Below are positions 58,003 through 64,000 of a stretch of DNA of 64,000 nt, piece by piece. The stretch's first letter is position 1; the number at the start of each line of letters is the position of its first letter. The translations under genes and the position numbers were made by a program. The stretch is from positions 186,001 through 250,000 of the forward strand of contig DATNBU010000011.1 in the NCBI GenBank assembly GCA_035571835.1, read 5' to 3'. The DNA is from Candidatus Limnocylindrales bacterium. GTDB lineage: Bacteria > Desulfobacterota > Binatia > UBA1149 > CAITLU01. The notes below the pieces were generated by a model that was given only the letters and a program-made list of their open reading frames with translations, had not been told where the DNA came from and did no database searches.

Positions 58003-58842
58003 ATGCCCGCGAAAGAGCGCACCCGCCGATCGAAGGCCTCGGCCACGCGCAGCCCTTCGGCACGCGCCGATGCGCGCGCTGAGGAACGCGGCAATTCTCG
58101 AAACGCGGCGACTTCCGCGGACTCCGAAGGCCACCTGCGGATGCGCGATCTGACGCGCATCACCGGCCTTCCGCGCGAGACGATTCATTTCTACCTGACG
58201 CAGGGTCTGCTGCCGAAGCCGCTCAAGACCGGCCGTAACACCGCGGTGTACGGCGAGGAGCATCTCGAGCGCCTGCAGCGGATCAAGGATCTGCAGGACA
58301 GACATTTCCTGCCGCTGAAGGCGATCAAGGCGGTGCTCCAGGACGGAGCCGCCGAGGGTTTCACCGAGGAACAGCAGTCACTGCTGGCGCGGCTTCGATC
58401 ATCGATCGAGCCGGCGCCGGCGAGTGCGGTGCGTGACGTCGCGCTCTCGAGCATCGTTCCGTCTCGGGTCACGCGCAGCGATCTCGAGGCAATCCGCCGT
58501 CTCGGTGTCGTGACGGTCCATGGAAAGGGCGCGGGTGCGACAGTCACCGCCCACGATGCGGCGGTTCTCGAGTGCTGGGCGGAGCTGACCGCACTGACGC
58601 GGCCCGGCGAACCGAAAGTTATACCGGAGCTGCTCGTGGCGTACGTGGAAGCGATGGATTCGCTCGTCGAACGCGAGACGCGCCAGCTCACCGAGCGTTT
58701 CTCGGGCCTGCCTGCCCGAAGGCTGCTCGAGCTGATCGACGGGTCCGAGCCGCCGATTTCGCGCCTGATGGCCGTGCTTCGCTCGCGGCGCATCAAGCAG
58801 ATCATCGCGGGCGCACCCGCTGCCCCCGTCCGCAAAGGCTAG
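58003..58842 (+). CDS. MerR-family transcriptional regulator
   Basis: This 279-residue protein has a roughly 43-residue basic, disordered leader. The MerR helix-turn-helix (46-115) is LRMRDLTRITGLPRETIHFYLTQGLL, wing PKPLKTGRNTAVYGEEHLERLQRIKDLQD, and dimerisation helix FLPLKAIKAVL. The C-terminal roughly 150 residues are an unassigned domain, larger than in metal-sensing MerRs, with a leucine-rich helical pattern. It is upstream of the ferredoxin reductase gene (58979-60139 region), whose leader has a 21-bp palindrome. It may activate that operon, as MerR proteins do by twisting promoter DNA. Confidence 0.85.
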   Translation: MPAKERTRRSKASATRSPSARADARAEERGNSRNAATSADSEGHLRMRDLTRITGLPRETIHFYLTQGLLPKPLKTGRNTAVYGEEHLERLQRIKDLQDRHFLPLKAIKAVLQDGAAEGFTEEQQSLLARLRSSIEPAPASAVRDVALSSIVPSRVTRSDLEAIRRLGVVTVHGKGAGATVTAHDAAVLECWAELTALTRPGEPKVIPELLVAYVEAMDSLVERETRQLTERFSGLPARRLLELIDGSEPPISRLMAVLRSRRIKQIIAGAPAAPVRKG

Positions 58843-58965
58843 AACTCCAGCATTTTCGAGTCGTTGGGAGTGGGCCGCGCGATTCCCGGGTGACCAAATG
58901 GTGCGCACCGTGCGCGATCGGGGCGGAGGTGTTTTTCGTTTCGCGCGTCGCGACGACGAAAAGCC

Positions 58966-58999
58966 TTGACCGTAGATAGTGTATAGTGCTACTACGCAC
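58966..58999 (+). promoter_or_regulatory. Promoter/operator before the ferredoxin reductase-diiron operon
   Basis: TTGACC (58966-58971) is a near-consensus -35. A 21-bp interrupted palindrome at 58979-58999 has arms GTGnnTAGT and ACTAnnCAC separated by 3 nt and overlaps the -10 region (CTACTA at 58989 with 17-bp spacing, or TACTAC at 58990 with 18). The GTG start of the reductase is at 59030 with GAGG upstream. Binding by the adjacent MerR-family protein is inferred from position only. Confidence 0.6.
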
Positions 59000-59029
59000 T
59001 TAACATTGTCGATCCCGCGAGGTTTCTCC

Positions 59030-60139
59030 GTGCAACTCCAGCTCTCCTCTTTTCCGCGCAGTCTTTTCCATCCGCCCGCCGCCGGTCCCACGTTGCGGCA
59101 CAACGTCACGCGATGGCCGCGTTCTGCGGTGCGTCCGGATCTGCTCCGCCTTACCGTCGAGCGCGTCATCGACGAGACCGCCAGCACGAAGACTTTCGTC
59201 TTCGCCGAACACTCTCTTGCGTACCGCCCGGGTCAGCACGTGACGATCGTTGCCGACATTGGCGGACAGACGCAGCGCCGCTGCTATTCGTTCTCGAGCT
59301 CGCCGGCCACGGGCGCGAAACCGTCGATTACCGTAAAGCGTGTCGATGGCGGCGTGCTCTCGAGCTGGCTTCACGACCATGTGAGCGCAGGTGACGTGCT
59401 CTCAGCGCTGCCGCCGTCGGGCGGGTTCGTCGTGGACGCCGATCCGGATGTCTCGCGACACATCGCATTGGTGGCCGGCGGCGTCGGAATCACTCCGCTC
59501 ATCAGCATGGCCGAGACCGTGCTTCGCACCGAGCCGCTGTCGCGCGTGACGCTGCTGTACGGAAGCCGCAGCGAGAGCGAGATCATTTTCCGCAACCGGC
59601 TCGACGCGCTCGCGCATCTTTTCGCCGGAAGGCTTCAGGTGAGGATTGCACTCGACGAGTTGCCTCCGGTCTGGAACGGACTGGCCGGCGCGCTCGATGG
59701 AGAAGCCGTTTCGCGCGCGATCGACCTTCGTGCACCCGACGCGTGGTACGTGTGCGGACCGGAGCCGATGATGGAGAGCGTGACCGGCGCGCTTCGCACG
59801 GCCGGCATCGATGCCGCGCGCGTTCATCTCGAGCGATTCCAGTACGCCGAGGCCGGAAAAGGGCAGGCGGCTTCCGCCAGAGGCACCGTCCTGTTCGCAA
59901 AAAGCGGCGTCGCGTCGCCGCCACTCGCCGGTACGACGATTCTCGAGGCCGCAGAAAGGGCCGGGATCGCTCTTCCGTGGAGCTGCCGCATGGGCGGCTG
60001 CGGAGCCTGCAAGGTCAAGGTCGACGGTCGCGTCGTCCACGCTGAGCCGAACTGCCTGACCGACCGCGAAAAAGCCGACGGCTACGCGCTCGCATGCTGT
60101 TCGTACGCCGACGGCCGCGTCGAGCTGGCCGACTTCTGA
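59030..60139 (+). CDS. Ferredoxin-NAD(P)H reductase with C-terminal 2Fe-2S domain
   Basis: This is 369 residues. The GTG start follows GCGAGG; an earlier GTG at 58979 lies inside the operator and is rejected. The FAD-binding domain has RCYSFSSSP (84-92), the NAD(P) domain has GGVGITP (150-156) and CGPEPMM, and the C-terminal plant-type ferredoxin has Cys319, Cys324, Cys327 and Cys356 or 357 (CRMGGCGAC). It resembles PaaE/HmpX-type oxygenase reductases. It would pass electrons from NAD(P)H to the diiron protein encoded 56 bp downstream. Confidence 0.9.
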   Translation: MQLQLSSFPRSLFHPPAAGPTLRHNVTRWPRSAVRPDLLRLTVERVIDETASTKTFVFAEHSLAYRPGQHVTIVADIGGQTQRRCYSFSSSPATGAKPSITVKRVDGGVLSSWLHDHVSAGDVLSALPPSGGFVVDADPDVSRHIALVAGGVGITPLISMAETVLRTEPLSRVTLLYGSRSESEIIFRNRLDALAHLFAGRLQVRIALDELPPVWNGLAGALDGEAVSRAIDLRAPDAWYVCGPEPMMESVTGALRTAGIDAARVHLERFQYAEAGKGQAASARGTVLFAKSGVASPPLAGTTILEAAERAGIALPWSCRMGGCGACKVKVDGRVVHAEPNCLTDREKADGYALACCSYADGRVELADF

Positions 60140-60195
60140 CGACACCTCCCCGATCACGAATTTCACAACATCAGACCATTTTCGGAGAAACGATC

Positions 60196-61368
60196 ATGAA
60201 AGACCTCGCTCTCGACCTTCTGCCTCAGGGTGCCCGCCGCGTCGTCGACGACGTGCTCGATGCGGTCGCGATCGCCGGTGCGGTGGAAAACAAAACGGTT
60301 CTCGCCGGCATGCTGCCGTCGGTCGCTCGCGGCGTGCTGCTCAAGCGCGGCAAGCAGGGAACCGGCGTACTGATGCCGGCGAGCTACGATGCGCATTTCG
60401 ATTTCGGCTACGGCGGGGATTATCCGGAGATGTACGATCTCTACCGCCGCGCGGTCGCCAACCAGTGGAACGCCGATGAGAAACTCGACTGGTCGATCGA
60501 CGTCGATCCCGACCGGCCCGAGCGCCTGCTGATGCCGATGGAGTTCGTGCCCGTGGCCGGGCTTGCCGAGCACGGAATCCGCCTCGACGACCGCGAGCAG
60601 AAGCGGTTCCTTCACGATTTCACCGCGTTCATCCTGAGCCAGTTCCTGCACGGCGAGCAGGGTGCGCTGTACGCGTCGGCGCAGGTGACCGAATCGGTGC
60701 GCTGGTTCGACGGAAAGTTCTACGGCGCCACGCAGGTGATGGACGAGGCGCGGCACGTGGAAGTGTTCCTGCGCTACATCGACACCAAGCTCTGCAAGCT
60801 CTATCCGATCAACGACAACCTGTTCACGATCATCGACGCCCTGATGCACGATTCGCGCTGGGATATGAAGTTCCTCGGCATGCAGATCATGATCGAAGGC
60901 CTCGCGCTCGGCGCCTTCAACACGATGTACCAGTCGACCCGAGAGCCGCTGATGAAAGAGATGCTGCGCTACGTGATCCAGGACGAAGCCCGGCACGTGC
61001 ACTACGGTGTGCTCGCGCTGAAGTCGCACTACGCAACGCTCGGCGAGTCCGAGCTGCGCGAGCGCGAGGACTGGGCATTCGAGGTCGCGCTGCTGATGCG
61101 CAACCGCTTCCTCGCGCACGAAGTCTACGACGAGTGGTTCGGCGGCCGCCTCCGGCGCCGGGAGTGGGACCGGATCATGACCGATCTGCCGCTGATGAAG
61201 AGATTCCGGTCGCTGATGTTCAAGCGACTGATCCCGAACCTCGAATACATCGGCCTGTACTCGCCGCGTATCCGGGCGCACTACGAGCGGGCCGGGCTCG
61301 CCGAATATGCCGGCGGCCGCAACGCTTCCGAGCTGACGGCAGAGGATATGCTGAGCGACGCGGCCTGA
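60196..61368 (+). CDS. Diiron ferritin-like oxygenase
   Basis: This 390-residue helical protein starts at the ATG after CGGAGAA. Two E...DEARH iron motifs are present: Glu154 with DEARH (183-187), then Glu234 with DEARH (263-267), the EX28-29DEXRH pattern of the AurF/CmlI and R2-like ferritin superfamily. Helical surroundings are FILSQFLHGEQGALYA and MIEGLALGAFN. It has no signal peptide. Encoded right after a 2Fe-2S reductase, it is probably a soluble O2-activating oxygenase or desaturase; substrate unknown. Confidence 0.9.
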   Translation: MKDLALDLLPQGARRVVDDVLDAVAIAGAVENKTVLAGMLPSVARGVLLKRGKQGTGVLMPASYDAHFDFGYGGDYPEMYDLYRRAVANQWNADEKLDWSIDVDPDRPERLLMPMEFVPVAGLAEHGIRLDDREQKRFLHDFTAFILSQFLHGEQGALYASAQVTESVRWFDGKFYGATQVMDEARHVEVFLRYIDTKLCKLYPINDNLFTIIDALMHDSRWDMKFLGMQIMIEGLALGAFNTMYQSTREPLMKEMLRYVIQDEARHVHYGVLALKSHYATLGESELREREDWAFEVALLMRNRFLAHEVYDEWFGGRLRRREWDRIMTDLPLMKRFRSLMFKRLIPNLEYIGLYSPRIRAHYERAGLAEYAGGRNASELTAEDMLSDAA

Positions 61369-61386
61369 CGCGGCACCCTTCGCCGG

Positions 61387-62259
61387 TCAGCCGTTGCATG
61401 CCTGGCTCTGCACATCGATCTGGACGGCGACCCGCAGGTCCTTGAGTGCGTCGCTCGACGTCACCTTGCCGCTGAAATCGAGATCGCCTGCCGGATGCCG
61501 AGGGCGTATCGCGACGGCGATCTGCAGGATGATCAGCGCATCGGCCGCGGTGATCTTGCAGTCGCCGTTCATTTCGCCGCAGAACATCGCGTCCTCGAAG
61601 CCTTCGCACGTCACGCAGTCCGGATTGGGCGCCGGGAATACCGACACGCGGAAGTTATCGAGGCCGTGCTCGATCTCGAGCGGGGTGCCGCCGCTGTTGG
61701 TGTTGGTTCGCAGGATGCCGAAGCGGATCGGCTCGGCCGTCGCCGAGAAATCGGGAAGCTGGTTATCCGACATCAGGAAGTCCTCGGGCTTGAGACAGAC
61801 GAGCTTGCGATTGGCCCAATCGGTGTTCGAGAACGTCATGTCGGTGACCGAGAAAAACGTGTGCTCTCCCTGCTGGATCGCGAACAGCGCGCCGACCGCC
61901 GCACCGGGGACGGGCGGATCGAACTCTTTTCGATCCTCGGAGTAGGTGATGCCGGCGATCGCGCCGCGCTCGGCCGGCCGGTAGATCGCCTCGTCGCCGA
62001 GGCGAACGTGCAGGATGGACACGAACTTCCCGGCCGGCAGTTGCTGAACCATGTGACGATACGCGCCGGGATTTCCGCCGTCCTCCACGCGCTCGGCGGA
62101 TTGCTCCGTATCCGGCGTCAGCGCGGTGACCTGCCAGTCGCTGTCGAGGAAGTTGCCGTCCCTGATCGGGTACGGAATGGGCTCTGCGCGGACGAGTCCG
62201 GGCGCCAGGCACGCGCATGCGAAGAGCGACGCTGCGACAGTGCGTAAACAACGGTTCAT
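61387..62259 (-). CDS. Secreted protein with dockerin-type repeat end
   Basis: This 290-residue protein has AAGGAGGT as ribosome binding site. Signal peptide RTVAASLFACACLAPGLVRA (cut about 26) precedes a beta-rich domain (27-210) with no family I recognise (VRLGDEAIYRP, FFSVTDMTFSNTDWANR). The C-terminal 65 residues hold CEGFED and two EF-hand/dockerin-like loops (MNGDCKITAADALIILQIA, DLDFSGKVTSSDALKDLRV). It resembles the dockerin-like end of the 1111-residue protein. Probably extracellular; no cohesin partner is seen here except the cohesin-like C-terminal domain of that protein. Confidence 0.75.
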   Translation of the reverse strand: MNRCLRTVAASLFACACLAPGLVRAEPIPYPIRDGNFLDSDWQVTALTPDTEQSAERVEDGGNPGAYRHMVQQLPAGKFVSILHVRLGDEAIYRPAERGAIAGITYSEDRKEFDPPVPGAAVGALFAIQQGEHTFFSVTDMTFSNTDWANRKLVCLKPEDFLMSDNQLPDFSATAEPIRFGILRTNTNSGGTPLEIEHGLDNFRVSVFPAPNPDCVTCEGFEDAMFCGEMNGDCKITAADALIILQIAVAIRPRHPAGDLDFSGKVTSSDALKDLRVAVQIDVQSQACNG

Positions 62260-62279
62260 GGGCGAGACCTCCTTTTCGT

Positions 62280-62300
62280 GATCCCGTGATCACCGGGATC
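62280..62300. promoter_or_regulatory. Inverted repeat upstream of the dockerin protein gene
   Basis: GATCCCG (62280-62286) and CGGGATC (62294-62300) flank TGATCAC, itself a near palindrome. It lies 21 bp upstream of the ATG (minus strand) and just before the AAGGAGGT site. It could be an operator or leader hairpin; no regulator is suggested. Confidence 0.4.
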
Positions 62301-62423
62301 GATTCTCGACTCACCCTCCCCACGACGGCGGCCGTTCCGGCGTCGCCGCAGCGTACGAAAAATTGAAGATGCTGGCCATCGAAGCGGCAGAGGTGCGACA
62401 GCCGCGCGGCTGGCGTTTGCCGG

Positions 62424-63230
62424 CTAGCGCACGCAGTCGGCCGCGCCGCCGTCCACGCGAAGATCAACCGCGTTGATGTACGCGGCCTGTTCGCTGGCAA
62501 GAAACACGACGGCCGCCGCAACCTCGGACGTGAGCCCGAGCCGGGTCGCCGGCGATCCCGCGCCGATCGTTTCCGCGATCGCGCGTTTTTCGATCTCGCT
62601 CCAGTCTTCGCCCCAGCCCTTGCGCGCGGCCCGCGAACGGAAGTGCGCTTCGACCTCGACCGTCCGCAGGATGCCCGGGCTCACGCAATTGACGGTAATG
62701 CCGGTGCCGGCGAGCTCCTTGGCAAGGCTGAGCACGACCGCCGGAAGCGCGGCCTTGGCTGCGTAGTACCCGGGCATGACTGCTCGCGGGCGAACGCCGC
62801 CCACTGTGCCGAGGAAAATCACGCGGCCCCAGCCTTGCTCTCGCATTGCGGGGACAAGCCTTTGCGCCATGCGGACGCCGGACAGGACATTGCGCTCGTA
62901 CATCTCGATCCACGACGTCGACGCCATCGCGTCCCAGCTGCCGCCGGCTGCGACGCCGTAGTTGTTGACGAGCACGTCGATGCCGCCGGCCGCGACGAGC
63001 AGGTCCGCGAACGCGTCGGCGCCCGCGTCGGTCATCAGATCCGCCGTCACGGCATGCGCGTCGCCGCCGCTTGCCGTGATCTCCGCGACAACCATCTCGG
63101 CCTGCCCGGGCTCGAACCCGTGCACGAACACCGACGCACCTTCGGCGGCGAATGCGCACGCCGTCGCATGGCCGGTTCCGCGGTAGCTGCCCGTCACGAG
63201 CACACGCTTTCGGTCGAGCCCGAGGTTCAT
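62424..63230 (-). CDS. SDR family oxidoreductase, atypical active site
   Basis: This 268-residue protein has the Rossmann loop TGSYRGTG (13-20) and Tyr155/Lys159 (YYAAK). The usual NNAG is NNYG (89-92) and the usual catalytic Ser, 13 residues before the Tyr, is Thr142 (GTVGG), so activity may be altered. IDVLVNN and ITVNCVSPGILRT are typical of fatty-acid/steroid-type SDRs. Its ATG overlaps the stop of the P450 gene (ATGA), so they are co-translated. It may oxidise the P450 product. Confidence 0.85.
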   Translation of the reverse strand: MNLGLDRKRVLVTGSYRGTGHATACAFAAEGASVFVHGFEPGQAEMVVAEITASGGDAHAVTADLMTDAGADAFADLLVAAGGIDVLVNNYGVAAGGSWDAMASTSWIEMYERNVLSGVRMAQRLVPAMREQGWGRVIFLGTVGGVRPRAVMPGYYAAKAALPAVVLSLAKELAGTGITVNCVSPGILRTVEVEAHFRSRAARKGWGEDWSEIEKRAIAETIGAGSPATRLGLTSEVAAAVVFLASEQAAYINAVDLRVDGGAADCVR

Positions 63231-64000
63231 GCTTCTGCCGGTTCGCGCGTGACGATCAGCTCGTCGAGGCCGCGAAACGGCCCGCGCTGAAGCCAGACGA
63301 GTGCGTGGTCGGGATGAAGCCGCAGATCCGGCCATCGCGACGAGACGGCGGCCAGCATCACTTCGGCTTCCGAACGCGCGAGCGATGCACCCAGACAGAA
63401 GTGCGCACCGAACGCGAAAGAGATCGGCGCGGCGCCGCTTCGGCCGGGACGAAACGAATCCGGATCGTCGTAGACGTCAGGGTCGCGGTTGGCCGCCGCG
63501 AGGAACACCAGAATCGGCTCGAACGCACCGATTTCGGTTCCGCCGATCGTTACGGACCGCATCGGGATGCGCGCGACGAACAACGTCGGTGTCTCGAATC
63601 GCAGGAACTCGCTGACGACGTCGACAATCGCCCATTCGCCGCTCGTAACCGCCCGGTAGCGCGCCGCGTCGGACAGAAGCACGGACATTCCGTTGGTGAA
63701 CAGATCGCGCGTGGTGCGGTGACCTGCCGAATACAAGGTCGCAGCGAGCGACAGCAGCTCGACGCGCTCGAGCCTCTCGCCCTCGGCCTCTGCCGCAAGA
63801 AGCGCAGACAGCAGATCGTTGCCCGGCTTTGCGGTGCGCTCGTCGAGCAGATGACCGAGATACGCGTGAAACTCCTCGGCCGCTGCAAACGCCGCTTCTT
63901 TCTTTTCTCCCGGAACACGCACGCCGAGCAGTGGAGCGACCGCGTCGCTCCACGACGTCAGCTTGTCGCGGTCCTCGGGCGGCACGCCGAGAAGCTCGGA
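63227..64000 (-). CDS. Cytochrome P450, 5' end outside window
   Basis: The visible 257 residues are the C-terminal part: SELLGVPPEDR, I-helix LYSAGHRTTRDLF (the acid-alcohol pair appears as H-R-T-T rather than E/D-T), ExxR motif EFLRFE, haem-binding FAFGAHFCLGASLAR, and a C-terminal strand region. This is a class I-type bacterial soluble P450. It likely hydroxylates a hydrophobic substrate with an external redox partner. It is followed, with a 4-bp overlap, by the SDR gene. The beginning lies beyond the right edge. Confidence 0.9.
   Translation of the reverse strand, partial: SELLGVPPEDRDKLTSWSDAVAPLLGVRVPGEKKEAAFAAAEEFHAYLGHLLDERTAKPGNDLLSALLAAEAEGERLERVELLSLAATLYSAGHRTTRDLFTNGMSVLLSDAARYRAVTSGEWAIVDVVSEFLRFETPTLFVARIPMRSVTIGGTEIGAFEPILVFLAAANRDPDVYDDPDSFRPGRSGAAPISFAFGAHFCLGASLARSEAEVMLAAVSSRWPDLRLHPDHALVWLQRGPFRGLDELIVTREPAEA

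Noticed and set aside
58979..59030. Earlier GTG start for the ferredoxin reductase at 58979
   Set aside because: It lies within the palindrome/-10 region; the GTG at 59030 has a GAGG site at the right distance.

Overview
This window is GC-rich DNA from what looks like a Gram-negative bacterium. It carries the lipopolysaccharide-export permeases LptF and LptG, an outer-membrane beta-barrel protein, lipoproteins, and many large secreted cysteine-rich proteins. The combination of tandem Cys-rich repeats, dockerin-like calcium repeats, threonine linkers ending in TTTTTLP, an AlkB alkane hydroxylase and a cytochrome P450 suggests a deltaproteobacterial-type lineage (Binatota- or Myxococcota-like). 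No rRNA or other phylogenetic marker is present, so this placement is tentative. I found no tRNA, rRNA, CRISPR array, transposase or phage gene.

Left part (1-13.5 kb): an outer-membrane protein cut by the window edge, an acetyltransferase, a DUF1772 membrane protein, a secreted propeller protein with one haem-c motif, an alpha/beta-hydrolase-adenylyl cyclase fusion coupled to an SDR, a disulfide reductase-TVP38 pair, and a 1111-residue secreted protein with sialidase-like, DUF4215, dockerin and cohesin-like parts.

13.5-27.2 kb is an envelope-lipid/surface-glycan neighbourhood. It holds a sulfotransferase, two ELM1-like proteins (one in a three-part fusion with a glycosyltransferase-like domain) and an MsbA-type ABC exporter. 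Divergent from these runs an operon of nucleotidyltransferase, diacylglycerol-kinase-like enzyme, Tam41-like protein and membrane desaturase. LptF and LptG follow on the other strand. Inference: these genes build, decorate and export an envelope lipid.

27.3-40.8 kb is largely oxidative metabolism and detoxification: alkB with a divergent TetR regulator and two identical-arm operators, a BNR propeller coupled to a MoaD-like protein, an aldo/keto reductase, a metallo-beta-lactamase-fold hydrolase, a GST, a molybdopterin oxidoreductase under a MarR regulator with a perfect 24-bp palindrome, and an epoxide hydrolase.

40.9-48.1 kb holds two tandem paralogues, each an RCC1-like propeller followed by an array of 9 or 19 disintegrin-like 32-residue repeats and a shared C-terminal domain. 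This is the most striking feature of the window. 48.3-58 kb carries housekeeping genes (RNase HII, ApaG, glutathione reductase-like), a thioesterase-like protein, a Fe-S PD-(D/E)XK nuclease, and a 0.65-kb hairpin-rich non-coding stretch. 58-64 kb has a second molybdopterin oxidoreductase, a MerR regulator, a ferredoxin reductase-diiron protein pair, a dockerin protein, and an SDR-P450 operon running off the right edge.

Palindromic elements built on GGGGACAGACACC occur at three intergenic sites, and several short tandem repeats sit exactly at gene ends.
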